From assembly GCA_948099385.1 (NCBI GenBank), contig CANUEZ040000193.1, positions 8,010,501 to 8,074,500 on the forward strand: a stretch of 64,000 nt of DNA. The letters run 5' to 3'. Position 1 is the stretch's first letter. The number at the start of each line of letters is the position of its first letter. The notes beneath the pieces were generated by a model. It made no database searches, was not told the DNA's origin, and was given only the letters and a program-made list of their open reading frames with translations. The position numbers and the translations under genes are program-made. This DNA is from Fasciola hepatica. Lineage: Eukaryota > Platyhelminthes > Trematoda > Plagiorchiida > Fasciolidae. Shown here piece by piece: positions 23,285 to 35,774 of the stretch.

Positions 23285-24430
23285 AAGTTACACAAACTAC
23301 ATGAATGAAGTAGTGCATGACTGCGGATGAGGCGCAAAACATCCGACTCACAAATGAATCGACAAAACAGAAGGGAGATAAGAGTAGAGAAGTGAAGAAT
23401 AATTCAAAATGAATTCGAATTATTAGGTAAACGAGCAAGCTGTTATCAATACAGACACGTCTATGATCGATTCCTTTGTTCGTTGTCACAGTTCAAAAAG
23501 CAGGAGTCAAATAAAACACGGCTAAACACTGAATAATGGAATTGAAATCCATCTCTGTTGTAAATCCGTAGTCAGTTTACTGCATCGTGTGCAATCGGAT
23601 GTCCCAATTGTCCCAGTCATCGATACACGGAAATTCGAAAAAAACTGAGTAGGAAAGCTGCTCGAATTTCACATATAATTCATTTAAACTATGGTTGAAT
23701 AAATTGAGACGTTTGTTGGACTAGCTCACATGTGAATCGACTACTGCAACACAGTAATGAGGAAAGAAGAAATAGTGTTTCTGAGTAGTAATAGGAAACG
23801 ATGACGTGCCGAATGAAGTGTAAATCTATTGTCCATGACAAACGAGTGGTTTTCGAACCGTTTATCTTTCCGGTTTGAGTAAGCTTCTCTCCGTCTTCCA
23901 TATCGTGCGTACAGCTCTTCAGATGACAAAAACGTTTGAACATTCATTCATGCCGATGCAATTCTTTCGTTTGTGTGCTTATATTTACTGGCGCAGTTAA
24001 TGGCTGGTGTGGTGAACAGGGCAAACCCATCCTTGTGGCATCTGATCTGCATACTATATAAGATAGTATAAGACCTAAACGAAAAAATGTTTGGTGCTTT
24101 AGTTGATCATAGTTTGTCATGTTGCGTTGGACGATGTCTTTTTGGTACGAACGAACAAGTGATCCTCAACGAAGACTACAAAACGCTTGCTGCTTCTGTG
24201 GCCACCGCAACCAAATCGGCCTTTCCCGGAAAGCCAGTCCGAATAATCACGAGCGGTAACTGGAGCGCCAGCTATGTTCAGATGAGTGTGGACTTCAATG
24301 CGCGGTACATCTTCCAACTAATGAGCTGAAACGTCTGTTCGTATATGTCAGTGTCAACCGTATCCAATGCTGGGACATGAGATCACTGCATTGCCAGTTA
24401 ACGAAATTGAACTTCATCAAGTAGTGTCAT
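23285..24430 (+). repeat. Inner flank of copy M, directly repeated at 53355-54429
   Basis: This is a diverged direct repeat (about 80-85% by eye) starting at the cacaaactacatgaat motif. It includes the 80-codon ORF at 24087-24329. It shows that copies M and R share more than the inverted arms. Confidence 0.75.
24087..24329 (+). CDS. 80-codon ORF of a dispersed repeat family
   Basis: The open frame runs from ATG to TGA and is matched by a 70-codon frame at 54103-54315 that starts and stops at equivalent places. The length differences between the two (one codon and several codons) keep frame. Both end in FQLMS and share SASYVQM / NASYVQM and KPVRI. A third copy keeps only the last part (minus strand, 7562-7490). 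The product is not recognised, with no signal or membrane segment. Two copies keeping frame over about 200 bp of diverged sequence is suggestive, not proof, of past coding. Confidence 0.3.
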   Translation: MFGALVDHSLSCCVGRCLFGTNEQVILNEDYKTLAASVATATKSAFPGKPVRIITSGNWSASYVQMSVDFNARYIFQLMS

Positions 24431-27400
24431 AACGAGATGAACATCCAAGTGATCGATCACGATCTGCATTGTGCAGGCACGGAAAAGAGCTACCAATTAG
24501 AATGCAATTCATTGGAGAAGCGGGTGTCATTTCGTGGTTATTTAACACGAGAAATAGTCAGATCAATTCCTACGGAATTCATGCATAGATGATGAAGTGA
24601 GTAGATGTTATTGGAGTATTGATACGCCAGTATACATTAGGTCTATAATATTCAGATTACTAATCCACCAGTATTTATCTTGTCAAGAGCATTTTACATT
24701 TGTCTTGATGGATTGGTACGAAATTCAGTTCCATAGGTAATCACTATCGAAACACAGGCTCGCTCGTTTGGCAGGAGCAGATGAAACCAACACATTCGTG
24801 CAATCGTGTACCGAATTTCTCTTCACACAGTCACACAGCATGAAATAGAACTGAAGGGAACAGAAGCATCAAATTACAAATGAGATTATCTTAGCCATGA
24901 GTCACGTCAGTAAAAGGTGTCCTCAAAATGACAAAACAGACGAAACAGAGCGAGTAGTCTCATCATCGACCGAATCCGCACTAAATAATAAATAATAAAA
25001 TGGTTGATAAGGTTACGAAATCCAGTTACGTTGCGGCGTAAATACTGTGTCAGCAGATTTTTAATGTCCTCTGATAAAACCTTCCCATGGGTCTGTTGGT
25101 ATTTTCAGTAAAACGTGTTGTCGAAATGACAAAACAGATGCGACAGAGTGAGTAGTCTCGCCAATGACCGAATCTGCGTGATATGAAAACTAATAAAATG
25201 GTTGCTAAGGTTTCGAAATCCTGTAACGTTGTGAAGGACAGTTGACCATCTAGAATAATCTCCGTTCAAATATAAGGTTACCTATCCGCAGCGAACACTG
25301 AGAAAATGGATCAATTAAAGATCTGTCTACAAGGACTCTATCTATTCTGCACTCAAATTGTTCCAGAGAAGTGCAAGATAAGCATAGTGCAAACCATGTT
25401 TCTCGGGCTAGAGTAGATTTGGACGTCAGAGCCACTGGAGGGACAAATCAATGGAATCATTGGAACGCTGATGTCAACTGCGTATCCAGCATAATTCCTG
25501 GCAAATTATAATCAAATCAAGCTGACAAAGAATAATCTTCCACTGTTCTTGGAAGTGGGATTATAAATTGCTCATAAATTATACGTTATGATCAACCAAT
25601 TCAGCAAACGTTTGAAGCCAACTTCCAGCGAATCTACCATACTGCCGAACCTGTAATTATGTTCACGTTATTCCCCGGTCACACGTCATACAATGAACCA
25701 ACACAGCCAAATGTGCCTTGAGAAAGAAACTCAACACGATTTCGTCATCGATCGATGAGAGATCACTGACTGCCACGAATTTTCTGGAGACAAGGCATTA
25801 TGTCACTGCCAGTCAGACAGTCGTACTGATTTCCCTACTGGTAAAACTAGAAAATCATTTCTTCAATGAGCGACGCAACACCATCACGTGATCCACCGTA
25901 GTATATAAAGCAATAAATTTGATTCAATCAACATGAATACTCATTCCGCTGTCGCAGCTAATCTCATGTGAACCAGGTTATGTATACTCACACAGCGCAT
26001 GTGAAGATCAACTTTTTGACTGCTGTCGTTATATTCACCGATATTCGAACTTGTCTATCAGTTTGACAGGAGCATCGTAATTGATTGGTGGTAGTGATAG
26101 TGGTGATGTGATTATGGTGATGCTTCATGCTACAGACGCGCCCAGAAAGCTGCCCAACCGGAGATGACAGCAAAGTAACAAAACGATCCTACATCGTTTA
26201 TGGAATGCGAGTAATGATCGTCAAACGTTTTTCCCAATTTATAGTTTGATAAGGTGAGCTTTTATTGAGAGATATGCACATGTTCATTATTTTCTTGGTA
26301 TGACAGGGTAAAAGATAAATTAGAGGCACGTTGTTCATATGTGAAATTGAACTTGAAGTTTTGGTTACCAGTGTCGTACTGACCTGTTTGTTCTGGTTCA
26401 TGGTTGGATTCGGTGATACCTTCCTGCACCTAATGAATATTCATCTGATTTGGCAAATACGGTTGAGTGAGGACACTCGATTAGGACATCAGCTCACTCG
26501 GCATCGAAACAACTATTTGTCAGTGTTTCACCTGTGATAAAATAATAAGAGAAGGGATAAGTTTGAGTCCAGTTTACGACATGAGCACCTTGTTACGTCA
26601 TGTGATAGAAACGTGATCAAATGAAAGTATCCAATCTAGCCCATTGAAGGTCATAATACTTAGGCTGCATGTTTTCATTAAACACGCAAATGCATCTAAC
26701 AAGTGGGTCTACTCACTCAATGTATCTTGTCTACCATTGAATGTCTTTCGAAGAAACTATCAAAAATATAAGGACATTATATAGAAGAATGAGAAAAGTC
26801 AGCAGATTGATGGGAGATAAACCGGGGAGCACTTCTCCTTATGTATAAACAACATCCCGCTTCCGTTTCACGGAGCATGATCGCATTATATAAACGAAGT
26901 TTGAATTCTATCCTTCTTAAGACCTAAATTAGGGATATTTGTATTGCCTAATCAGAGAACGGTATTATCTCTGAATAACTCAAGCAGCTGCAAATGTAAG
27001 GGCGTATTGTGTGCTAGGCTCATCATCAACATGAGCAACATCAACGTAAGGAATTTGTTCGGGTCAACTTTGTTACCTGATTCAATTGGGCACTTCGCAA
27101 TTGAAAGACGCCGAAGCTCTGACGTAATTCTCTGTGGCCGCATTGCGCGGTGTCATCGATTTTTCCAAGCATTTGGGTATGTTCTCCGACGTTGGTTGAG
27201 CCAAGCAGCTATCCGTTCTACCTGTGGATGCGTCACCGTAGCTGTAAGCTAACTGATAGAAAACATGTGAGACATTGGTTCGGCAAGATTGTCTGAATGA
27301 CATTTGAATCCTGACCTGTTGGTAATCAGTAACTGAAGTATTTGCACCACAGTCTATGAGTGTCATCTGGTTGACCTTATGTATACATATGTTTCAATGA

Positions 27401-28190
27401 TGAGGTTGTCACCTCCGAATACTAAAACGATAGAAACTTGCTTCTTGTTGATTGTATTTGATGTGTACCGTCAGATGAGACTTACAAAGCTTTCTGCCTG
27501 ATTGCACGTGTTCATCAGTCTTTTCGACCATGCACGGACCTCGCGTCCGTCACTTTGATGCATCGCATGAAAATGACGCGACAACCCGATTATCGCTTCC
27601 CGCCACTCATGAGATGGATAACACGGTTATTAGGGAAGAAAATAATTAGCGTGCATTGCGAGATCGTGATTGTAGCGTAAACGTGCGACGATCAAATGAA
27701 ATCCGTGCTTCATAGCGAGCCAGTTTTGTGATATGCCGATTTTGCAAGCATAATATAGGCCTCAGGGAAACTCATGACTTTTGAACTTGTGGTGATCCTG
27801 TCGAATTAGGCGCCCGTGGCTCAAATGGTTTGAGTTGTTTATTATGTTTTCGGATAAGATTCCATGTAAGTTCAGAATTTGAAGATGTCTTGATATCATT
27901 TGTTTCTCTGTCAGGATGTTGTTATCCAATGTAGTGTCCCGTTTGAAAGATTTTATTTCTGAAAATATGTCTTTCATTTTTCATGTGTGCATCTCTTCTT
28001 CATGTTTACACGGCCTGATTCCTTATCTGGTTGGGGGGGACACCGTTTGTTGTATTCTACTTAATCCCTCTGTTACTCACGAAGAAGAACTAGTCAATAG
28101 CCTACCCACTTTAGATGTTGTAATAATCAGATGTTCGGTAAAATGTTGCCACGCACTATATGTTTCAAAGTAACTTAGGAAAGTCGCTTT

Positions 28191-28655
28191 CTACAATTCT
28201 CCAGTTTCGCACCGAAGACATACAATCATGGTTTGGTTCCAATCCCCTTCGACGGAGCTTGGGAAATCTGCATCAAAGATTAAGTGCAAGATGAATAGGA
28301 GTTTATAGAAAAAACGTTGCTGGCCAACTGATATCCCGATAGGTTTGTCGAGCAACATCGAAAACCAAGGAAAGCAAGCGGAAATCTTGTAACAGAGATC
28401 AGCCTCGTTTATTTGCTTACCATTCGATTGTTCATACGAATTCTCGCTATCAAGCACGGTAGTAATTTGACAGTTGCACGTGCATGCTACACGCACGCTC
28501 TGGTAATACATCCTGATCACTTCCTCCCTATGAATCGTGTTCTCCATCTCATGGGTCGTGGGAAACAATACTCTGGTTGCCGTGTCGGCTTTATGCGAGG
28601 CATCACAGTGACGGACTGGCGGTCCGTGCATGGTCAAAAAGACTAACGAGCACAT
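28191..28655 (-). CDS. Mirror copy of the 154-codon ORF in arm M
   Basis: This is the same 154-codon frame as at 1905-2369 (plus), with an identical predicted protein. It is listed separately because it is a second physical copy. The product is not recognised. Confidence 0.2.
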   Translation of the reverse strand: MCSLVFLTMHGPPVRHCDASHKADTATRVLFPTTHEMENTIHREEVIRMYYQSVRVACTCNCQITTVLDSENSYEQSNGKQINEADLCYKISACFPWFSMLLDKPIGISVGQQRFFYKLLFILHLIFDADFPSSVEGDWNQTMIVCLRCETGEL

Positions 28656-30002
28656 GCAACTGAAAAGTCACATCTAGGGATTCTTTGATTGTTGCAACTT
28701 TATTTGCATCAGGTCACAAAGCTGACCCGACCTAATCCGCTAAAATTGTGTTGCGCAATCCCAATTTGGAGCTGTGAGCATTCACCGAAGCGAAGTTCAT
28801 CAGAATGCATTCGTCAGTGATTTGTGCACAACAAATGGTTGACAAAAGTGTTTGTTTGTTATGGCACCAACCGAAAGGATCCCCTTTCGAACTCCCTGTT
28901 GTGGCTTTCAATCAAACCCGAGCAATTATATGATTTCTCTCGCTGTGTGGTATATAAACTGAAATGTTTAAGGTAGGCGGCGGACGAGAGCAAACGAAAT
29001 GCTTGCATCACTATACTTATATTTTCCTTCACTTCCCATGTACTTCTCAAGAAACAGAATTATTCTATATCCCCACCGTCAATATATGATGCGGTTCCCA
29101 CACTAGATCTGGCGAACATACTCATCGTTAGCTGAAAACATTTAAGTATAGAATATTTTGTGCCATGTGCTGCATGCTACAATTCCGTCAGTAATAGGAA
29201 TCACGTCTCCCCTTAAAAGTCCGATTCATCGTTCAGCCCTTTATGTAGAGAGATATTCACGACTCCAACTTATCCTAAAAATCGCATCTAGATTTTCAGC
29301 TTGACGTCAGATTTGGTGCAAGTTTTTACTAGCTTAAGTTTCACTGCACAAAATGATGTGTTGAGGGAAGCAATTATAAATCAGTAAGTCAAAGTGCGTG
29401 TGGGTGCCCTGGGTCTCGACACACGGAGACTTACCATCTATGTTTGATGATACGTCCAAACTCCAACATGTATGTCGATGATTCCTCGCCGTTTAGGGGT
29501 TGATGTGAACTGAATGCCGACAATATCAGTCTAACATTCACATAACTTGCACCTGGTGGCTTAATGTGTCAATCAATTTCATAGCGTAACGTACCCTGTT
29601 GAATAATTTCACGATTATCACACAAAAGACGCTGTTTTCAATGCACATTCTGCGGCCTCAACGTCACACCCACCATCACTTTACATCACCTTAGGTATAC
29701 TGCGTCTGACTATAAACCGTATCATTGCCATGAGAAATATACTCGCAATTATATTATATGCGATTTCCAGGTGTATTGCTCGACACCCAGATCTGTTGTG
29801 CTCACTTCAATCTAACTTGATACCAAACGGTCCGAAATAATGGACACCTCATTTCTCGAAGAGGTAGCTCCCACCTTCCCATTGGCAATCAGTCAAAAGT
29901 GTTATTACTTGAGCTATGGGTTGGGCATATTAGGCACTCACTGAGGACGCGTCTCACGGTTGGCATGGCTTTCAAAATTCAGAAGTCAGTCCTGATGCGA
30001 GT

Positions 30003-30272
30003 TCAAACATGACCCGCGCCTGTGTATCCTGGAATCTGGTGGTGGTGTTGCTTCAAAGGTTCAGTGAATTTTGAACGAGATGGTAGAACCATCAAACTAC
30101 TAGCACAACGATATCGTTTACTGTCGAGCAGCCTTGGTTCTAACATAATCATGTTGAGAGTTTTAGCGCATCTATTGGGATTTATTTCCAACAATCTAAT
30201 TTGTTCGAAATTGTATGTCTGAATCAACTCGACGACAGTTCCCGCGGATTCTGGCACTTCGAACAAAGACAA
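30003..30272 (-). CDS. Mirror copy of the unrecognised 89-codon ORF in arm M
   Basis: The predicted peptide is identical to that of the ORF at 288-557 (plus). No function is assigned. It probably reflects repeat sequence rather than a gene. Confidence 0.12.
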   Translation of the reverse strand: MSLFEVPESAGTVVELIQTYNFEQIRLLEINPNRCAKTLNMIMLEPRLLDSKRYRCASSLMVLPSRSKFTEPLKQHHHQIPGYTGAGHV

Positions 30273-30559
30273 CGGTCCCAGCTTGCCAGCAGTTGTTTAG
30301 AGCATCGTGAATAGAGCAATCCTAAGTTTTATAAAACCACTATTTGGATAAAAATATCCGAGATTTCCCTGCTGCATACTGTAATTGTACTGATTGCTCT
30401 TCTCGAAGAACAGATATTTTGACGGTCTTTGTTCTTTCAGTGACCTACTCTAGATTTTGTGACAAACATAATGAAGTTTCTTTTGGTAAGGCAATAAAAT
30501 GGGAACTACAAACGATTATGGATCAAATAATGAAGCAAAAAATCATAGTTAATCCCTAG

Positions 30560-30838
30560 TCGTTTTTTGAACCTCGGATAAATTAATTGAAAGCAGACAA
30601 CAGTGATACTAAATATCCCACATGAAACCTAATGCTTTGTGGTCCACGATGATCTGCTGATTAAATTTGAAGTACGTAATCGATTTTTCCGTTCATCGAT
30701 TCTACTCGTAGTCTACGTCTTTACGACACCCATTCAGTTGAGTGTTGCCTATCTGTTTGAATTATCGCAATAAATCCTCATTCTACAGTGACAACAAACA
30801 ACCGTCCAGACAAAAGTTGTCAGTCATCACATATAATA
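30560..30838 (+). repeat. Outer flank of copy M, diverged homologue of 63215-63517
   Basis: This is about 75-80% identical to the end of copy R. It ends abruptly at about 30838/63517, where identity jumps above 99%. Confidence 0.65.
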
Positions 30839-31260
30839 CTAATGAAAAAAGTCAAGGTTGCTGTCCTCGGCAGCTCTTCTTAAGGATAGCTTGGCACAAC
30901 AAGATGATTAACTAGTGCCAAACGGATGAGCTTTCTCTTCGTAAACAATCGCACTACTTCTCACATCGTAATCTGACCAGTAAAATAAGCCTACAGATAA
31001 CCTGTAACACTTTGGAAACCTAATTTGCTGGAATATCTGTTCAATTCGAGTTAAAAGAGCTATGACATATCAACGGAACCTGACGGCTACTCCTAACAAA
31101 TGAACAGTTGGATCAGGTACTTGTGTTAGGACTTCGTTGAGTGAAATGCTCTCACGAACAGCCGCACAGTCGAATACCACTCGGACCTTCCCGGGCTAAT
31201 TCGAACTGAAGTCTTTATGGGGCGGCAGGAACACACGTTTTCTTGGGCATCTTCTTGTGG
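30839..31260 (-). mobile_element. Pao/BEL reverse-transcriptase fragment (copy 1)
   Basis: The minus strand reads RVFLPPHKDF, a stop, then PGKVRVVFDCAA (about 31195-31160). It continues with SLNEVLTQVPDPTVHLLGV (about 31140-31085), RIEQIFQQI (about 31050-31020) and, after a frameshift, HPFGTS and CCAKLSLRRAAED (about 30930-30865). This is the order of Pao/BEL reverse transcriptase (K-V-R-V-V-F-D-C-A-A, S-L-N-D-x-L-x-x-G-P-D, A-D-I-E-x-M-F, H-x-F-G-x-x-S-S-P-x-C-A). The aspartate of the A-D-I-E motif is replaced by R. The catalytic Y-x-D-D region falls outside the preserved part. 30839-31321 recurs at 63518-64000 with two visible mismatches. Confidence 0.8.
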
Positions 31261-31879
31261 AACTATAGATGTCATTTATCCTCTTCAATCATGACAGCGA
31301 ATAACATGATTGTACTTCGAGAGTATTTTCAAATTCCATTGCAGACATATCTTGATAATTGACAAACGATGGTCTACAACTGGGTGATTGAAGGGAAGCA
31401 CATTTCTATCAATACGCCACGGTAAACCATCGATACACTTATTCCTTTCTTTTCTTCACTTACACGCAAGTGTCTCCTACTAGACGACGAGGCGGCTTCA
31501 TGAATATATCACTTATCAAAGCTGATCGATCGGAGGCAACGTAGAGCCCTAATACGTGAATGATGGAGCGCACTCTACCGGCTGGTCATTGATGGACAGC
31601 TTTTTCACTGATGGCCATAAGTAAGATGATTTACTTTTGGTTTTCGTGGTATTTGATTCTAGCCCGATAGATTTTGGGAATAAATTGCTTCCATGGAATA
31701 CTAGTTAAAGCGTGGGAGGTATCGTATATGTGGTAGTAGACTGTAGTGTCCCTTAGGACATCTTCCATTTCATTGGTCCCCATGGGTTTCCCACCTCTCA
31801 CCTGTGTCCTCAAAATGCTGAGGCACGCATGAGCGGCCACACCTCGGCGGACCGCCAAACAGGGCGTTGAATAAGATTT
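31261..31879. other. Unassigned; minus-strand ORF 31631-32002
   Basis: This lies between the Pao/BEL fragment and the non-LTR leader. A 123-codon minus-strand ORF (31631-32002) overlaps the leader of the non-LTR element and is not recognised. It may be 5' untranslated sequence of that element. Confidence 0.3.
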
Positions 31880-33050
31880 AGGGTGATTAAGACCTAAAAT
31901 CCTAGGAAAAAGACGATGTTCCGCATAAACGGAGAGATACTCCGTAATGGGTGGACAAGATCTACCGACCAATGGGCTGCACAGTATATCTATCCAACCC
32001 ACCCAACCTGGTATTCCGGAAAGGGCAATTTAGCCGAACAACAGGCCACCGGCTCATGTGGAACAATTCTGCTGCAATCTGGGTTGCATTTGCATGTGCA
32101 ACGGCCACGCACACGTTTCCCGAGAACCTCTATGAATAATTTGGAAAACATGCGATCTGATCATGCAAAGGCTTGTCCAGCAGGTGACGCTTCTTGTGCT
32201 CCAATGGTCGAGGTGTTAAGACAACAAACTGGAATACTGAACTGTCGGAAACAGGCTTGTGCAGCTTGTTGGAATGTAAGGACTCTACCATATGTTGGCA
32301 GCCTCACAATGAGGAGGCTGTAGAACCAAAACTAAAACATCTGCATGGCTTGTTTCTCAGAAGTCCGCATACTTTACTGTGGCACTCGGTGCATAAATAT
32401 TCCAGGACAAGAGACGGATTGCTAGCTTTATATTAGCGACAAAGCAGACCAATTTGAGAGCCACGATTTCACATTCGATACTATCAGCAAATCAAAAAGC
32501 TTTTGGATCGCTTGGGAGCCGATTTCCTTAAGACTTCCTTCTGCACGTCTTGGGGGCTTCCCGGAACCTCGACAGTGACTGCGACGATGAATTGGACGCC
32601 AATATCTATTAGAAATTTAATCAGATCGAGAAATGTGATATTCTGGACACCGCTTGGAACTGGATGGCTCTCACAAGTCCCTCGGATGAGTCAACGCGAG
32701 CCGTCCTAGGTCACGACGGTTACCAGACTGGATCTCTGGGAAGCCATTTCAGCGGTTAGCCAGAGCAAACGAAGCCCAGATATCAGGAAGTGGCGAGAAC
32801 TACAGACTGCAACGTGGAGATTTGCTCTCCGTTAAGCTTGATTGCAAGCGGTAATGGATCAAACATTCTGAAACCGTGGAGACTGTAGTAGGGATTAGTG
32901 ACTCCAACAAGCTATTCCGCCTCATTCGCAACGCATCGGATATGCGATACAAGGGAGAGTCATTCCTGTGCAGCGCAGACGGCCATCTTATACCTGAGCA
33001 CAAAAAAAATAAAGTGATGAGTAGAGCAGGTCGATAGGTTCCTCAGCCGA
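31880..33050 (+). mobile_element. Non-LTR retrotransposon remnant: leader, endonuclease N-terminus and linker
   Basis: The plus strand carries an element 5' region containing NLENMRSDHAKACPAGD (about 32135-32190), then ACWNVRTL (32264-32287), the canonical start of the endonuclease domain. After two stops it reads FSEVRILYCGTRCINIPGQ (about 32354-32412), the next endonuclease block. The catalytic centre is missing. From about 32800 to 33000 a linker between endonuclease and RT follows, recognisable by NKLFRLIRNASD and GESFLCSADGHLIPEHKK. No reverse transcriptase motif was found downstream. The family appears to be the same as, or close to, the endonuclease copies at 22.4-23.2 and 41.2-41.9 kb. 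It is clearly a fossil. Confidence 0.75.
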
Positions 33051-35697
33051 AAATCATACCACACGATGGACCCACAAACTCCAGTTCTCGGAGGGCAGTA
33101 CAATGTCGGCTGTGATCCGCCGAATACTAATGAAATTTCACAATCATCAGTCAACTAAATAACGAGAAAGCCGCTTGTGGACAGCATTTACACTATCGCC
33201 CTGCTCGGTACAGGACCTGACCTATTTGGAACTTGTGTGGCGCTCCTCTCAATTTCCAGGATCGGTTTGCCGGTTATCCCTGATTGTTGAGTGGGCCTTT
33301 GTGACCATGATATATATACCTCTTCCACCACAATCAAGCACAAGCATGAACTCTATCCAAAATCCCATAACCAGAAGTATACAAGGCCGTAGGACCGTTC
33401 TCTGTTTTATCAGACCACCCTTGTTATCGAGCAGACTATAAAACGCGATTTTTCTTGTCGGATAATAGAATATGTCAAAACCAGGCTACTGCAGCTATTT
33501 TCAGTAGCTAAATTTGAGGTGCAAACCTCCATGATATCGAAAGTCAGTTCTTTGTGAAAAGCAGTCAGAATATTGTAACAGTGTGCAACAAAGTAATCTC
33601 GATATTGGTAAATATTCGGTGGTTTATAAAGTCAATTGCATCAGTCGCATTTCTCGATTTACAACGTGCCAATCAAAAGTCACTCTCTGACCAATCAGGG
33701 AGCACCATGAACGAGGTAAATCAAAAACATCCAGCACACAAATGTGTGCTAGTTTCTACGGAGTCAAGTGTACATAATCAGTACAAATATTCCGCACACA
33801 CGATTCCGCGCATCGAGAAATATTAACAACTGGTGGATATGGTAATATTTTGCCCGAAACCAATTTGGTACAGCATGAAATTCAACAATGAGCAAACTTG
33901 TTTGAGAAGCTTATGGCCCGATAGTCAATGTCCAAACTGTAGTTTGTTTTTTCACGTTTGTTCCATTATCACCACTACTGATCACTGATTGCCGTTGCTC
34001 CAGAAGACTTTATTATACATAGAGTACTCAGAGAAAGCCGGCTTCAGTGTACCTATTCCCAAACATCATGCTCCCAACATTTTACAAAACAGATTTTCGT
34101 TCAATTTTCAGCCTCTGGGTTTGGAGCCTTTTTATGATGATCGCTTGATCATCACCCGTCACCTGTTCATTTTCATCTACAGTTTTCGTGTCTGAACTTA
34201 TCGCATCCCGTGTCAATATCCAATGCGCATCTACAATGTATGATTTAGCACTTTTTACAAAGGACAAAATGAAATGCACCGGGGGAACTCACGGAACCTG
34301 GCTTTCTTCTCAGTAATATTTTCCCTCTACTCATCTCATTTTAACGAAAATCAGTTTTGCTTCTTTTCGACTGATAGTTGAGTTTGCTAGCCTAATGGAA
34401 TCATCGATGCAATATAATGAAATACAGGTTTGTTCTGTTCAGGCAACCAATAACATGCATTGTGTGTAGTGGCTTTGATTGCCATCTCATAGCGGCAATC
34501 TCACAAGAAAATAATGGAGGAGAAGTGAGTGTGATACGAGAACCACGTTTTTGGAATTAGGTCGATGGAGAACGTTTGTGGATGCATTAGCCCCACTAAT
34601 CGTGGCATATAGCAATATCTCTCAAAGTATCTAACCATTGAGTGGCAGGGTCATTTGAACCTCGCCTAGAAAGTCTGACACGCCCTACAATAACCAGTCA
34701 ACTAGTTTAACTTCCCACAGATTAGTATTATGCAAGGATCAGTGTCTCCCGTGGGATTTGCTCGTTTTTGATCCTCAAAATACAAACATAGAGGGACCTC
34801 CATGAGTACAATGACTCAATGAGTGCAACAACAGGACCAAACAAATGCATTATTCGAACTCCAGTATGACTGCTAGCAGCCTGCTCACTATACTGCTCCC
34901 CCTTCAACGTAAAAAAACAATGTGCTAGTGTTATTTACTCCTTCACCACACACGAATTGAGAGTATTTGGTTCTCATTGTGACGGTCATTTTACAAGACC
35001 ACTCTCGATCATATTGCATCGAAATCACACAATCAATATATCTCCCATTCCCTTTTGGTCCCGCTAGACAGTGATTTAGACTAAATATAAATTTGAAGTG
35101 CAGTTTACCTCATTTTGTACTATTTCTATGGGCCCAGATAGTCACACCCAGTTTGTAACCTATATCAAAATTATTGTTGCTCATTTTCAGCTTACTCGTA
35201 TGATATAGAATAAGCCAGTGTCCACCATATCTCATTACTCGTGCTAATGTTCTAGCTCATCTATCTGAACCCCACTGATATCTACTTGTTGACCTTTTGA
35301 AACCGAAATGGGCCTACTGCAGCTTCGGGACACTCAAAGTGGAGTGTTTATTTTATCACAGTTGCTTGAAATATGTGCCTTCTACTGTACGTGGCGAGTC
35401 TCCTTGGATAAATCAATTCACTGAGTTTTGCTCACCGTCTACTTGTAGTCCACACAAACGGAAAAAGCCACGTTGCATATTATATAAAGTAGCTTCAGTC
35501 AACTGAACTTGTTCCTCGACTTGGACTTCTAAGGATTATCAAAGAAGATCAGTTCATGAGCTGGCAGAACAATCTTTAACCGATAAAACTGGTCAATGAG
35601 TAATAAACTCCAGGGAACGAATAATGGGACAAAAGTCTCCAACATACGTTCAAATGCATCCAGCCTACCAAATTTTTGTGGGATATTAATCGACGTT
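33051..35697. other. Unassigned sequence
   Basis: No recognisable element was found. Open frames of 60-90 codons (33175-33441, 33554-33826, 33989-34195, 35297-35506, all plus) show no motifs. The one at 35297-35506 is cysteine-containing, with a basic tail. The first 300 bp may still be decayed non-LTR sequence. Confidence 0.35.
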
Positions 35698-35774
35698 GCC
35701 GGCAGGATTCGAACTCACAATCCACCATAGCAGGATTTGGAATCCACCGTGATGATTATTTCACCAGCGCCGGC
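35698..35774 (-). ncRNA. tRNA-like sequence, probably tRNA-derived SINE or pseudogene
   Basis: On the minus strand the 77 bp segment begins gccggcg and ends tgccggc, closing with a seven-pair stem (last pair G-T). Inside are a possible D-arm (ggtgaaataatcatcac), a ttccaaa loop that would place CCA in an anticodon position, and a B-box-like gttcgaatcc close to the 3' end. The spacing does not satisfy a standard cloverleaf: the T-arm and acceptor overlap by a few bases. I therefore call it tRNA-like rather than a gene. Confidence 0.35.

Larger units (their letters stand above)
24431..30559 (-). repeat. Right arm (copy M) of the near-perfect 6.13 kb inverted repeat
   Basis: This is the reverse complement of 1-6129. 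The inner boundary is exact: the match stops after the bases gtt at 6127-6129 / 24431-24433. Inside that point the left copy continues with 1274 bp (6130-7403) that this copy lacks, after which a weaker match (about 94%) resumes at 7404 / 24430. The outer end coincides with the window edge on the left side, so the repeat may be longer. To the right, 30560-30838 continues as sequence related to copy R at about 75-80%. Confidence 0.95.

Noticed and set aside
24310..24340. Hammerhead-ribozyme-like core (ctaatgagctgaaac; at 54304 ctgatgagctgaaaag)
   Set aside because: Only three bases separate the two core boxes, so stem II cannot form, and the 24.3 kb copy has a changed core base. The motif is better explained as the end of the small ORF (FQLMS stop).
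33051..33450. Possible reverse transcriptase downstream of the non-LTR linker
   Set aside because: A few hydrophobic stretches resemble RT blocks, but no diagnostic motif could be identified in any frame.
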